Source of the DNA: Pseudomonas bohemica
GTDB taxonomy: Bacteria; Pseudomonadota; Gammaproteobacteria; Pseudomonadales; Pseudomonadaceae
DNA length: 64,000 nt
Direction: 5' to 3'
Assembly (NCBI RefSeq): GCF_002934685.1
Contig: NZ_NKHL01000116.1
Location: 124,001-188,000, forward strand
In this document: in pieces, positions 25,915-35,671 of the stretch
Layout: every line of letters begins with the position of its first letter
Position numbering within the stretch: the first letter of the stretch is position 1
The notes under the pieces: model-generated
Seen by the model: only the letters and a program-made list of their open reading frames with translations
The model's database searches: none
Told to the model about the DNA's origin: nothing
Position numbers and translations under genes: made by a program

Positions 25915-27576
25915 ATGAAAGAGATGACCAACCTGGGTCGCAGCGCGCTGACCCACGGTGCTATCACGCTGTTGGTGCTGGGATGCGGGCAGTCTGCGTT
26001 GGCCGCTTCCTTTGACCTGCCGAACCCTGACTACCGCCTGCGCTGGGACAATACGGTGCGGTACAACCTGGGTATGCGTACCGATGGGCAGAACAGCCGC
26101 ATCATGAACACCCCCAATTACGACGAGTCCGACGGCAAGTTCGATCGGGGCGATGTTGTGACAAATCGCCTGGATGTGTTAACCGAAATCGACTTCTCCT
26201 ACCTCAACGACTGGGGCGCGCGCCTGAGTGCCGCTGGATGGTATGACCAGGCGTATCACGACGATAACGTGAAGAGTCATGCCGCCGGTTATGCCACCAG
26301 CTATCAGAACGATCATTACAGTGGCGAAGTGAAGCGCTACGTGCGCGGCCCATCCGGTGAGATCCTCGACGCGTTCCTTTGGCGCAACTTCACCATCGGC
26401 GACACGCCCGTCAACGTGAAGGCCGGGCGGCACACCAACTACTGGGGCGAAGGCTTGCTGTTCGGCGCCCATGCGGTTTCCTACTCCCAGGCCCCGAGCG
26501 ACGGCGTGAAGGCCGCCACCAGCCCGGGTATCGAAACCAAGGAAGTGTTCCTGCCGGTCGGGCAGGTTTCGGCCAAGGCTCAGGTTACCGACAGCCTGTC
26601 GGTGGCCGGCCAGTACTTCTATGAGTGGGAACCTACCCGTATTCCCTACGGCGGCACCTATTTCGGCGGCGCGGACCCGCTGTTCGAAGGTCCGGATCGC
26701 CTGCCTCTAGCCGCCAATGGCTCGGTGCTTCAGCGTCAAAACTCGCGCTTCGGCCGTGATGGACGTAACTGGGGCGTGATGGCCAAGCTCAACGTCGAAG
26801 AACTGGAGTCCACCTTCGGCGCCTATTATCGCGAGTTCGACGACTATCAGCCGTGGCTGGCTCCTCAGGTCAAGGCAACCTCGGGCCTGTATCGCGTGGT
26901 TTATCCACGGGGCGTGAAACTGGCGGGCCTGAGTTTCTCCCGGGTGATCGAGACCGTAGCGGTCGGCAGTGAGCTGTCGTATCGGATGAATGGTGCGCTC
27001 AATGCCACTGGTGTGAGCACTGTCGACAACGAAGGCCCGCGTGGCGACACGCTGCATTTCATTGCCAACGCCGTCTACGGTGTGCCGCGTAACTTCATCG
27101 CCGAAAACGCCACGCTGGTAGGTGAATTCGCCTATAGCCACCTGCTGCGCGTGACCGAGCACGATGAGCTGTACAAAGGTGTCGGCACCGCAGCGTGTAC
27201 CAACGCGCGGACGCCTGGCATCGCAGGATCTGGCAGTGAGTCCGATGGTTGCTCGTCGAAGAATTACTACGCCGCGGCCGTCAACTACACGCCTCAATAC
27301 CTCTCTATTTTTCCCTCGTGGGACCTGGAGGTTCCGCTAACCGTCAACTACGGGCTGCACGGCAACGCTGCGACCGCAGGCGGTGGTAACGAAGGCGCGC
27401 TCTCGTACTCGCTCGGCGTCAAGTTCACTTATGCGCAGCTGTATGAATTTGGCTTGCGTTATGCCGATACCGACGCGCGCTCCAAGAACCTGGCCAATAA
27501 CACTATCGGCGGTAACGGTGCCGTGGGGGGCACCGATCGTGGCTGGCTCGCCTTCACGTTCAAGACCTCATTCTGA
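25915..27576 (+). CDS. DUF1302-family outer-membrane protein
   Basis: This is a 553-residue protein with a signal peptide (hydrophobic ITLLVLGCGQSALAA, cleavage near residue 32). The mature chain is rich in alternating polar/hydrophobic strands and aromatic residues (LRWDNTVRYNLGMRTD, GRHTNYWGEGLLFGAHA, ending RGWLAFTFKTSF with a terminal Phe). This is the DUF1302 pattern, predicted as an outer-membrane beta-barrel. Such genes occur with DUF1329, a YCF48-like protein and an RND transporter, exactly as here, in clusters for hydrophobic substrates. It probably forms the outer-membrane pore or binding protein for the growth substrate. First gene of a long operon. Confidence 0.85.
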   Translation: MKEMTNLGRSALTHGAITLLVLGCGQSALAASFDLPNPDYRLRWDNTVRYNLGMRTDGQNSRIMNTPNYDESDGKFDRGDVVTNRLDVLTEIDFSYLNDWGARLSAAGWYDQAYHDDNVKSHAAGYATSYQNDHYSGEVKRYVRGPSGEILDAFLWRNFTIGDTPVNVKAGRHTNYWGEGLLFGAHAVSYSQAPSDGVKAATSPGIETKEVFLPVGQVSAKAQVTDSLSVAGQYFYEWEPTRIPYGGTYFGGADPLFEGPDRLPLAANGSVLQRQNSRFGRDGRNWGVMAKLNVEELESTFGAYYREFDDYQPWLAPQVKATSGLYRVVYPRGVKLAGLSFSRVIETVAVGSELSYRMNGALNATGVSTVDNEGPRGDTLHFIANAVYGVPRNFIAENATLVGEFAYSHLLRVTEHDELYKGVGTAACTNARTPGIAGSGSESDGCSSKNYYAAAVNYTPQYLSIFPSWDLEVPLTVNYGLHGNAATAGGGNEGALSYSLGVKFTYAQLYEFGLRYADTDARSKNLANNTIGGNGAVGGTDRGWLAFTFKTSF

Positions 27577-27606
27577 CAAGTCCAATAAGAATCGGAGTAA
27601 GTGTGT

Positions 27607-28971
27607 ATGAAAAGACAACTTGCCTTATCCCTCATGCTAACGGGATTTGCCACGTGCAGCCTGGCTGCGGTGCCAGCCAACGAGGCAGCGGAGCTCGGGA
27701 AGACGCTGACGCCGTTCGGCGCCATCCTGGCGGGCAACGCCGACGGCAGCATACCGGCTTATACTGGCGGGCTGACGACCCCCCCGGCCGGTTTCAAACC
27801 CGACAGCGGTTTCTGGGTAGATCCGTTCAAGGATGAAAAGCCTCTGTTTCGAATCGATTCGAAAAACGTCGACAAATATGCTGACAAACTCAGCGAAGGG
27901 CAGAAAACCCTGCTGAAGAAATACCCCGACTACTACCTTGACATCTACCCGTCCCATCGCACCACGGCATACCCCAAGGCGGTGCTCGATGCCACCGCGC
28001 GCAATGCCACCAGCTGCAAGACTCAAAAGGACGGCCTGGCAGTCGATACCGCATGCCGGGGCGGCCTGCCATTCCCGATCCCCAAGACCGGCAACGAGGT
28101 CATGTGGAACCAGCAGCTGCGCTACAAGATCGGCACCGGTTACTCGACCACATCGTCTTCCAACAGCTGGGTGGTCGACGCCAATGGCGCGATTACCAAG
28201 ACCGCCGAACAGGCCACTTTCGAAGAAACCCCGTACTACCAGGTCAGCCAGCTAGATCGCGATATGAATCTTTACGCCCGGGTCTTCTCGCGAAATGACT
28301 ACCCGGCACGGCGTTCGGGCGAAGTGGTGATGCTCAACGATTATCTCGACCCGCTGGCCAAGGCACGCCGTTCGTACAGCTACTCGCCGGGCCAGCGCCG
28401 GGTGAAACTGGCGCCCGAATTCAACTTCGACACGCCGGTGGCCAGCCAGGGCGGGGTGACGCTGTTCGATGAACTGCAGATGTTTTCCGGCAGCCAGGAC
28501 CGCTTCGATTACAAGCTGATCGGTCGCAAGGAAATGTACATCCCGTACAACGCCTACAAGTTCTACTTCACGGCAAAACAGGACGATCAGTTCAAGCCGC
28601 ACTTCGCCAATCCGGAAAACGAACGCTGGGAGCTGCACCGGGTGTGGGTCGTCGAAGCGACGCTCAAGCCGGGCATGCGCCATGTGTATGGCAAGCGTAC
28701 CTATTACCTTGATGAAGACACCTACGGCGTGGGCCTGTATGACGCCTGGGACAAGAGCGGTGCGCTGTATCGCTCGATCTTCCTCAGCGGCGTGCAGCTG
28801 TACGACAAGACCATTCCCTACAACGTCAAGAACGTCGTCTACGACTTCAACAAGGGCATGTACGCATTGCTCAACGACGGCTTGAAGGGTGGGTACAAGT
28901 TCGTCGAAAAGCCGCTGGCTGAACGCGACATGAACATGGAAGCCGTGGTTGCTCGCGTCACGCAGCGCTGA
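27607..28971 (+). CDS. DUF1329-family periplasmic/outer-membrane lipoprotein-like protein
   Basis: This 454-residue protein starts at the ATG at 27607, preceded by GGAG at 9 nt; a GTG two codons earlier is less well placed. The signal peptide KRQLALSLMLTGFATCSLAA ends near residue 21. The mature part begins with the DUF1329 signature LTPFGAILAGNADGSIPAYTGG and contains many Tyr/Trp strands (RRSYSYSPGQRRVKLAPEF, YNAYKFYFTA). The fold is LolA/LolB-like, and such proteins are thought to carry lipophilic molecules across the periplasm. It follows DUF1302 by 30 nt. Confidence 0.87.
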   Translation: MKRQLALSLMLTGFATCSLAAVPANEAAELGKTLTPFGAILAGNADGSIPAYTGGLTTPPAGFKPDSGFWVDPFKDEKPLFRIDSKNVDKYADKLSEGQKTLLKKYPDYYLDIYPSHRTTAYPKAVLDATARNATSCKTQKDGLAVDTACRGGLPFPIPKTGNEVMWNQQLRYKIGTGYSTTSSSNSWVVDANGAITKTAEQATFEETPYYQVSQLDRDMNLYARVFSRNDYPARRSGEVVMLNDYLDPLAKARRSYSYSPGQRRVKLAPEFNFDTPVASQGGVTLFDELQMFSGSQDRFDYKLIGRKEMYIPYNAYKFYFTAKQDDQFKPHFANPENERWELHRVWVVEATLKPGMRHVYGKRTYYLDEDTYGVGLYDAWDKSGALYRSIFLSGVQLYDKTIPYNVKNVVYDFNKGMYALLNDGLKGGYKFVEKPLAERDMNMEAVVARVTQR

Positions 28972-29092
28972 GGTGGGAACGGTTGGCACGAAGGTCGGAT
29001 CGGGCACGTTGCACACTCCCGAACCGGCGAGCCAACCGTAGAGCAATGCCATCGGGCGACCAGTCCAGGTCGTCCGGATGAGGATAAAAATA

Positions 29093-30253
29093 ATGATCAG
29101 GCCTGAACCTCATACCGTTTGCCACGCAGTACCGGCCGAGAAAAAAACATCGCGGCCGTGGCTCATCGCTGCGCGCACCTGCCTGCTGACTGTCTGCCTG
29201 ACAGCCGCAATGCAGCCCGTTCGAGCGGCACAGACGAGCGATGGCGGCGACATGCTGGACACGCCGGCGCAATCGGTAGACGAGCGTTTACCGGTACCCA
29301 CGCTCTCGGTGGCGCGGGCGGGCGACGTATTGATCGCAGTCGGTCCCCATGGCGTCATACAGCGCTCCTCGGATGGCGGCCAGACCTGGCAACAAGTGTC
29401 GAGTCCTGTTTCCAGCGATCTGGTCCAGGTGCGTTTCATCGATGATCGCAATGGCTGGATCGTCGGCCATGATTCGCTGGTCATGCACAGCAGCGACGCG
29501 GGCCAGAGCTGGAAGGTGCAGCTTGACGGCCGCAGCCTGATCAAGTTGCTGGCTGACTACTATCAACCGCTGGCCGACAAGGGCGACGAGGATGCGGCCC
29601 GGATCGTCAACGAAACCGCCACTGCCACCAGCACCACCGCCACGCCGGGGGTACTCGCCGCGCCCTTTCTGGATGTGCTGTTCGATGCACACGGCAACGG
29701 TTTCGTCGTGGGCGCGTTCGGGATGTTGCTGCATAGCAGTGACAACGGCGCTCACTGGCAGCCGTGGGTCGAGCGCAGCGACAACGACCGACGCATGCAC
29801 CTGTATGGCCTGGCGCAGCGCGACGGCGTGTTTTACATCAGCGGCGAACAAGGACTGCTGCTCAGGCAGGACGTCTCCGGCGAGCGTTTCACGCACCTGG
29901 AATTGCCATACGCCGGAACCCTGTTCGGCGTGACGGCCTTCGACGATCTACTTTTGGCTCATGGTCTGCGGGGCAACCTGTACGCCAGCCGCGACGATGG
30001 GCAGCAGTGGCAGAAGATCGAGACCGGCATCGGCTCAAGTCTGATGAGCGTCGTCGATCAAGGTAAGCAATGGCTGCTGGTCGGGCAGGGCGGTGAGCTG
30101 GTGACCCTCGATCCCGAAACACTCAAGGTCAGCACGTTGCGTGGGGTCGGGGGCGGCGAGGTTTATGGCGCCAGCGGGACCGGCAAACCGGGACAACTGC
30201 TGGTATCGCGATTTACAGGCGCCAAGGTCGTGGATATCGCCACTGCCCAGTGA
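29093..30253 (+). CDS. YCF48/BNR-repeat exported protein
   Basis: This is a 386-residue protein. The ATG at 29093 is preceded by GAGG 9 nt upstream, inside an A-rich ATAAAAATAA leader. The signal region is long (LIAARTCLLTVCLTAAMQPVRAA). The mature chain repeats the BNR/YCF48 blade motif: RSSDGGQTWQQV, HSSDAGQSWKVQ, HSSDNGAHWQPW and ASRDDGQQWQKIE, giving a beta-propeller. The family name comes from a photosystem II assembly factor, but proteobacterial members accompany DUF1302/DUF1329/RND genes and are thought to scaffold that envelope complex. Confidence 0.83.
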   Translation: MIRPEPHTVCHAVPAEKKTSRPWLIAARTCLLTVCLTAAMQPVRAAQTSDGGDMLDTPAQSVDERLPVPTLSVARAGDVLIAVGPHGVIQRSSDGGQTWQQVSSPVSSDLVQVRFIDDRNGWIVGHDSLVMHSSDAGQSWKVQLDGRSLIKLLADYYQPLADKGDEDAARIVNETATATSTTATPGVLAAPFLDVLFDAHGNGFVVGAFGMLLHSSDNGAHWQPWVERSDNDRRMHLYGLAQRDGVFYISGEQGLLLRQDVSGERFTHLELPYAGTLFGVTAFDDLLLAHGLRGNLYASRDDGQQWQKIETGIGSSLMSVVDQGKQWLLVGQGGELVTLDPETLKVSTLRGVGGGEVYGASGTGKPGQLLVSRFTGAKVVDIATAQ

Positions 30254-30322
30254 GTTTGGCAACGCATTGCAACGGCAACGACAGCTGTCTGGCTGGCAAG
30301 CATCTTCAACGGGAACGCAGCG

Positions 30323-32830
30323 ATGGTAGAGCAAAAATACAACAGCGGAATGCCGGTGATCGCAGAGCTCAAGGACTTCGACATGAAGTCCGGTGGGCGG
30401 CTGGAGCGCATCATCTTCAACAACCGTATTCCGGTGATCATCGCCTGTTTGCTGGCGACGCTGATTCTCGGGTTCTTCGCCACCCGTCTTCAGGTCAACG
30501 CCAGTTTCGAGAAAATGATTCCCAGCGCCAGCCCCTATATCAAGAATTACCTGGCCTACAAAAGCGAACTGCCCGGGCTGGGCAACACCATTCGCATCGT
30601 GGTCGAGAACAAGACCGGCGATATCTACGATCCCGAATACCTGCAGGCACTGCAGAAGGTCAACGACACGCTGTACCTGATCCCCGGCGTCGACCGTTCG
30701 TGGATGAAGTCGTTGTGGATGCCCATCGTGCGCTGGAAGGAAGTCACCGAGGAAGGTATCGAGGGCGGTGCCGTGATGCCTGCCGATTACAACGGCAGCG
30801 CGGCGTCCATTGACAAGCTGCGACAGAACATTGCCCGGGCCAACATCATCGGCAACCTGGTGGCCAACAACAGCCAGTCGAGCATGATCGTCGCGCCATT
30901 GCTGGAAACCAATCCACAGACCGGGCAGCCTTTGAATTACGGGGATTTCTCCAAGCAGCTGGAGAGCCAGATTCGCTCGTTGGAAAGCGACAAGGTCGGT
31001 ATTCACATCGTCGGATTCAGCAAGCTGGTCGGTGACCTCATCGACGGCCTGTATGCCGTGATGATGTTCTTCGGTGTATCGGTGGTCATCGCGGCAGTGT
31101 TCGTCTATCTCTATACCCGCTGCCTGCGCAGTACGCTGCTGCTGGTGGGGGTTGCGGTTGCCGGAGTGGTCTGGCTGCTGGGCCTGATGGAGTTGTTGGG
31201 CTATTCGCTCGACCCGTATTCGATTCTGGTGCCCTTCCTGATCTTTGCCATCGGCCTGTCCCACGGCACGCAGAAGATGAACGGCATCCTGCAGGACATC
31301 GGTCGCGGCACGCACAAGTACATTGCGGCGCGGTATACCTTCCGCCGCCTGTTCCTGACCGGCCTGACGGCGTTGCTGACTAACATTGTCGGCTTTGCGG
31401 TGCTGGTCATCATCGATATTCCAGTCATTCGTGATCTGGCGCTGACCACCAGCATCGGTGTCGCGGTATTGATCTTCACCAAGCTGCTGCTGATTCCCGT
31501 GGCGTTGTCTTATCTGGGCGTCAGTCAGCGAGCGGCGCGCATCGCGATCGAAAAGGACCGCGCCGGGGAGGCGAACAAAGGCATTCTGGGCAAGATCTGG
31601 CGCGGGCTCGACCGCTTCACCGAACGGCGCTGGGCAACCCTGGTGATTGTCGTATCCCTGCTGGTGACTGCCGGTGGCAGCGCGGTAATGATGCACCTGA
31701 AAGTCGGTGACCTCGATCCCGGCGCGCCGGAACTGCGTCCGGATTCACGCTACAACCAGGACAGTGCGTTCATCTCGAAAAACTACGGGCTCTCCAATGA
31801 CCAGTTCGTGGTGATCATGACCACCCCCGAGGACAGTTGCCGCCTTTACCCGGCCTTGCAGGCCATGGACCGCCTGGCATGGCGTCTGCGCCAGACCACG
31901 GGTGTGCAAACCACCAGTTCGTTGCCCGAGTCGGTGCGATTCATTACCTCGGGCATGGCGGAAGGCAGCGGCAAGTGGCTGACGATCAGCCGTGACCAGG
32001 CCATTACCAATGCCTCGGTCGACGCCGCGATGATCTCCCAACCGGGCATAACCAACCAGAAATGTTCTGTCACGCCACTGATCGCCTATCTCACCGATCA
32101 CAAGGCCGACACCCTCAACCGTGTGCTCACCGTGGCCCAGGATTTCGCCGATCAGAGCAAAGCGTCCGGCGCTGCGGATCAGCCGCAGTTTCTTCTGGCG
32201 GCAGGCAACGCGGGGATCGAAGCGGCGACCAACATCGAGGTCGAAAAAGGCATCGTTACCATGTATTTCGCGGTGTATGGCGCCACCGCGCTGCTGTGCC
32301 TGCTGACTTTCCGCAGCTGGCGCGCGACGCTCGTGGCGCTTATTCCGCTGGTCATGACCACGATCATCTGCAAGGCCTTGATGGTCTGGCTGGGCATTGG
32401 CCTGAAGGTCGCGACACTGCCGGTGATCGCCGTCGGGGTAGGGGTTGGCGTCGATTACGCGCTGTATCTGTTGAGTGTGCAACTGGCCGTACAGCAGCGC
32501 GGCGGCTCGCTCGCCACGGCCTATCGCCGTTCGCTGGATTTCACCGGGCGCGTGGTCGCCTTGATCGGCCTGACCATGGCCGCTGGCGTCATCACGTGGG
32601 CCTGGTCACCGATCAAGTTCCAGGCTGACATGGGGATCCTCCTGACCTTCATGTTCTTGTGGAACATGCTCGGTGCGTTGGTCCTGATTCCGGCGCTGTC
32701 CCATTACCTGCTCAATCCGAAGCTTGGCAGCGACAGCGAACACCAGCAGGCCAGCACGCTCGATGCCACGGAGTCGGCTACGCCCACGGATCGTCCCAGA
32801 ACACATTCGGCCGCCGTCGTCGCCCATTGA
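30323..32830 (+). CDS. RND/MMPL-family transporter
   Basis: This 835-residue membrane protein has two halves, each with one N-terminal helix, a large periplasmic loop and five more helices. The first helix is FNNRIPVIIACLLATLILGFFAT; the loop runs about 60-240. The membrane bundle includes PFLIFAIGLSHGTQKMNG; the second half includes PVIAVGVGVGVDYALYLLSV. The GVDYALY pattern is the MMPL/SSD-type helix 4 of proton-driven lipid and hopanoid transporters. It lacks the size of drug RND pumps, and no membrane-fusion or TolC partner is encoded nearby. With DUF1302/DUF1329/YCF48 it likely moves a hydrophobic substrate through the envelope; direction is not determined. Confidence 0.87.
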   Translation: MVEQKYNSGMPVIAELKDFDMKSGGRLERIIFNNRIPVIIACLLATLILGFFATRLQVNASFEKMIPSASPYIKNYLAYKSELPGLGNTIRIVVENKTGDIYDPEYLQALQKVNDTLYLIPGVDRSWMKSLWMPIVRWKEVTEEGIEGGAVMPADYNGSAASIDKLRQNIARANIIGNLVANNSQSSMIVAPLLETNPQTGQPLNYGDFSKQLESQIRSLESDKVGIHIVGFSKLVGDLIDGLYAVMMFFGVSVVIAAVFVYLYTRCLRSTLLLVGVAVAGVVWLLGLMELLGYSLDPYSILVPFLIFAIGLSHGTQKMNGILQDIGRGTHKYIAARYTFRRLFLTGLTALLTNIVGFAVLVIIDIPVIRDLALTTSIGVAVLIFTKLLLIPVALSYLGVSQRAARIAIEKDRAGEANKGILGKIWRGLDRFTERRWATLVIVVSLLVTAGGSAVMMHLKVGDLDPGAPELRPDSRYNQDSAFISKNYGLSNDQFVVIMTTPEDSCRLYPALQAMDRLAWRLRQTTGVQTTSSLPESVRFITSGMAEGSGKWLTISRDQAITNASVDAAMISQPGITNQKCSVTPLIAYLTDHKADTLNRVLTVAQDFADQSKASGAADQPQFLLAAGNAGIEAATNIEVEKGIVTMYFAVYGATALLCLLTFRSWRATLVALIPLVMTTIICKALMVWLGIGLKVATLPVIAVGVGVGVDYALYLLSVQLAVQQRGGSLATAYRRSLDFTGRVVALIGLTMAAGVITWAWSPIKFQADMGILLTFMFLWNMLGALVLIPALSHYLLNPKLGSDSEHQQASTLDATESATPTDRPRTHSAAVVAH

Positions 32831-32926
32831 CACGCCGTTGCCACGACACGGCTGGTAGCAGCCAATCCATAAAGACAACCGCTGCCAGACCAGCGGGAAA
32901 AGCGAAACAGCACAAGGGGAAAGGGT

Positions 32927-33892
32927 ATGTTCGAGTTGTTGATGAGTGCCGACATGATGGTGCCGGACCCGGATGCCATGACCGAGAAACTGGTCGACAA
33001 ACTGGGTATCCATAAACACGAGCGCTGGCGTCAGGCGTTCGATAACCATCCTTACATCGCGCACTTCCTGCGGGTTCACAAGTCGCTGGCGGTATCGCCG
33101 ACCCGTGTCGAACCGCAATGGCACCTGGACAAGCCCAATCCTGGCGATCCGCTGTTCCATGATTTCCTGGAAAGCCTCAAGCAATACCAGGGTCGGCATC
33201 GGCCGATGATCACCCACTCCATCGTCCTGGCGATCCAGGGTGCCAAGTTCAACGCGCTGGTGGAAAAGCTCATGCGCCGGCGTTTGCCATTCCGCATGGC
33301 GCAGCGTACCGACGAGATGCCATTCGATCGGCTGTGGCTGGGGGTGACCCCCGAAAAGCCCTATTACGAGCCGTCGGTGGACGGGGGTTTGTGCATCGAA
33401 ATCATGCCCATGGAACCCCTGCAGATGCCGCCCGAGACCTTCGCCGAGCCGCCCGTGCAGCCTCGTGACCTTAAACCCGGTGACATGGTGCGCGTCACCG
33501 CGCGCGGTTATCTGGTGCGCGATCTGGATGACACCCTGCGCCGCTGCTCGGCCAATCTGGATTGGGAGCCCAGCGGGCCGATACAGACATTGCATGACGA
33601 AGGCTATCGCCGCGCGCGCATGGGTTTCACCCTGGCCAACAGCGCGACTCTGGACATCATTGAAGCGACCCGTTGGGACAGTGATGCCGGGCTCTACCTC
33701 AACAGTTGGGGCCCCGGACCCTATTACATCCGTATCGGCGTCAATGGCCTGCAAGCCAAGGCAGATGACCTGCGGGCCAGGGGGACGGCATTCAAGTGGA
33801 TCGAATCCAGCGAAGCTGTGGGTGGCAAGCCGCTGATCCGGATCGATCCCAAGGAGCTGGACGGCCAGCTGTTCGAGTTCGAGGAGTGCTGA
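32927..33892 (+). CDS. VOC (glyoxalase/dioxygenase-fold) family protein
   Basis: This is a 321-residue soluble protein with an AAGGGGAAAGGG ribosome site. The C-terminal half (about 195-321) has the vicinal-oxygen-chelate strand order: YLVRDLDDTLRRC, ATLDIIEATRW, GPYYIRIGVNGLQAKADDLRARG, and a final GQLFEFEE. The N-terminal half (about 1-180) looks like a more divergent copy, with HSIVLAIQGAKFNALVEKLMRRRLPF and LCIEIMP. Possible metal ligands are not as clear as in the extradiol enzyme at 48438, so an isomerase, epimerase or binding role is as likely as ring cleavage. It is followed directly by an enoyl-CoA hydratase. Confidence 0.65.
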   Translation: MFELLMSADMMVPDPDAMTEKLVDKLGIHKHERWRQAFDNHPYIAHFLRVHKSLAVSPTRVEPQWHLDKPNPGDPLFHDFLESLKQYQGRHRPMITHSIVLAIQGAKFNALVEKLMRRRLPFRMAQRTDEMPFDRLWLGVTPEKPYYEPSVDGGLCIEIMPMEPLQMPPETFAEPPVQPRDLKPGDMVRVTARGYLVRDLDDTLRRCSANLDWEPSGPIQTLHDEGYRRARMGFTLANSATLDIIEATRWDSDAGLYLNSWGPGPYYIRIGVNGLQAKADDLRARGTAFKWIESSEAVGGKPLIRIDPKELDGQLFEFEEC

Positions 33893-33893
33893 G

Positions 33894-34715
33894 ATGAGTG
33901 CCGAGCCTGTACAGCAGGAACTCAAAACCCTCATTAATGAGTCGGTCACGATTGAACGGGAGGGCGCGGTCGGTTGGCTGGTCCTGACGCGGCCCGGACA
34001 GATCAACGCGATCAACGATCAGATTCGTCAGGGTGCCCCGCAAGGCTTGCGTCTGCTTGAAGCCGACCCGCAGGTCCGCGTCATTGTGATTCGCGGGGAG
34101 GGCGAGCGCGGTTTTTGCGCCGGCGCCGATATCAAGGAAAAGCGCGGTGAGGAAACGGCCCTGCAAGTGCGTCAACGGCTGGAAAACGCGCGCTGGATCG
34201 GCAGCCTGGACACCATCGACAAACCGGTCATTGCCGCGATACATGGCTATTGCATGGGTGGCGGGCTGGAGTTGGCATTGGCCTGCGACATCCGTTTCGC
34301 GGCACCCGATGCAATATTCGCCTTGCCCGAGACCGGGCTGGGGCTGATACCGGGCGGCGGAGGCACGCAGCGTCTTTCTCGCGTCGTGGCGCCGGGCCGG
34401 GCGCTGGACATGTTGCTTACCGGGGACCGCATGAACGCTCAGGAGGCGCGTGACATCGGCCTGGTCAGCCGGCTTGCCAGTGATCGCGCGACATTGCGCG
34501 AAGAAGTTCTGGCCTTCGCCCAGCGCATTGCCGCCAAGCCACCGGCTGCATCGGCTTCGGTCAAACGCGCTGCGCGGGCCGCGCTGGAACTGGACCTCAA
34601 GCAGGGGCTGGATCTGGAGCTGGATCTGTTCGCGTTACTCGCGCCGAGCAAGGATGCCAGGGAAGCGGCACTCGCGTTCGCCGAGCGTCGCGAGCCACGT
34701 TTTACCGGCGAATGA
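33894..34715 (+). CDS. Enoyl-CoA hydratase/isomerase
   Basis: This is a 273-residue crotonase-fold enzyme. The oxyanion-hole strand GFCAGADI is at 73-80 and GYCMGGGLELALACD at about 118-132, giving Glu126. PETGLGLIPGGGGTQRL gives Glu146. Both glutamates of true hydratases (Glu144/Glu164 in rat enzyme) are present 20 residues apart, so water addition to a 2-enoyl-CoA is the best call. The N-terminus is about 20 residues longer than usual. Starts 1 nt after the VOC gene, with GAGGAGTGCTGAG as ribosome site. Confidence 0.88.
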   Translation: MSAEPVQQELKTLINESVTIEREGAVGWLVLTRPGQINAINDQIRQGAPQGLRLLEADPQVRVIVIRGEGERGFCAGADIKEKRGEETALQVRQRLENARWIGSLDTIDKPVIAAIHGYCMGGGLELALACDIRFAAPDAIFALPETGLGLIPGGGGTQRLSRVVAPGRALDMLLTGDRMNAQEARDIGLVSRLASDRATLREEVLAFAQRIAAKPPAASASVKRAARAALELDLKQGLDLELDLFALLAPSKDAREAALAFAERREPRFTGE

Positions 34716-34744
34716 AGCGCTGATCAATGACAGGAAAGAACATC

Positions 34745-35575
34745 ATGAGCACAGCAAGACTTGCAGAACGGGTCGCTATCGTTACCGGCGGCGCAAACGG
34801 ACTGGGTGCAGAATGCGCGCGGGTGTTGGCCAGCCACGGCGCGCATGTGGTCATCGTGGACATCGACCACGATGCCGCCGAGCAGGTGGCCCGCTCGGTG
34901 GCTGAGTCAGGGGCGCAATCGCTGGCCATCGCCTGCGATGTTTCATCCGAGGAGCAGGTCAAGGACATGGTCGCGCAGGTCAAGGCACGTTTCGGGCGCC
35001 TCGACATCCTGCACAACAACGCCGCAGCGCTTGGCGTCGATCAACGCCAGCGCGACCGCGATATCTGCAACCTGGACATGCAGGCCTGGGATCGCGCCAT
35101 TGCGGTCAACCTGCGCGGCGCGGTGCTGTGCAGCAAGTACGCCATCAGCGTGATGCTGGAGCGCAAGGCCGGTTCAGTGATCTTCGCCACGTCTGGACTT
35201 GGGATGCAGGGCGACATGTCCCTTACCGGCTACGCCTGCTCCAAGGCCGCATTGATGATGCTGCCGCGCAGTATCGCTGCGCAGTACGGCAAGCAGGGTA
35301 TTCGCGCCAACGCTGTGCAGATCGGCCTGGCACCGGCAGACAACGCCCACAGCTCGATGCCGCCTGAGTTGCTGGCGATCATTCGCGACAACCACCTGAC
35401 ACCCGAGCTCGGCACGCCTCGTCAGATCGCCGACGTGGTGGCGTACCTGGCATCCGACGAATCGTCGTTCATTACCGGCACCACACTGGTCGCCGACGGC
35501 GGCTTCAGCAGTCACACTCCGTCGCTGGTGGCGATGCGCGCGCTGTTCGAAACAATGGGCCGTACGGGAATGTAA
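34745..35575 (+). CDS. SDR oxidoreductase
   Basis: This is a 276-residue classical SDR. The ATG at 34745 with AGGAAAG is preferred to one six codons earlier. It has TGGANGLG, NNAA in place of NNAG, Thr-Ser in the catalytic strand (VIFATSGLGMQG), Tyr-Ala-Cys-Ser-Lys, and VADGGFS near the end. Its closest visible pattern is the 3-hydroxyacyl-CoA/alcohol dehydrogenase-type SDR with a D-rich second strand end (VDIDHD), implying NAD(H). It follows the hydratase in the same operon, consistent with oxidising the hydratase product. Confidence 0.85.
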   Translation: MSTARLAERVAIVTGGANGLGAECARVLASHGAHVVIVDIDHDAAEQVARSVAESGAQSLAIACDVSSEEQVKDMVAQVKARFGRLDILHNNAAALGVDQRQRDRDICNLDMQAWDRAIAVNLRGAVLCSKYAISVMLERKAGSVIFATSGLGMQGDMSLTGYACSKAALMMLPRSIAAQYGKQGIRANAVQIGLAPADNAHSSMPPELLAIIRDNHLTPELGTPRQIADVVAYLASDESSFITGTTLVADGGFSSHTPSLVAMRALFETMGRTGM

Positions 35576-35671
35576 TCCCCGTTTCATTTTTCGCCTTCAT
35601 GCCTGTGCGCCGGTAGTTTGCGGAGCGATGCCAGCGTGTGGGCCACTGAATCTGGCTGAAAAGGATTTGAC

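Noticed and set aside
30035..31696. 553-aa ORF on the minus strand
   Set aside because: Antisense to the RND transporter, with Gln/His/Asp-rich composition typical of reverse-strand shadows.
32606..34015. 469-aa ORF on the minus strand
   Set aside because: Antisense to the VOC gene and neighbours; the forward genes have clear family motifs and ribosome sites.
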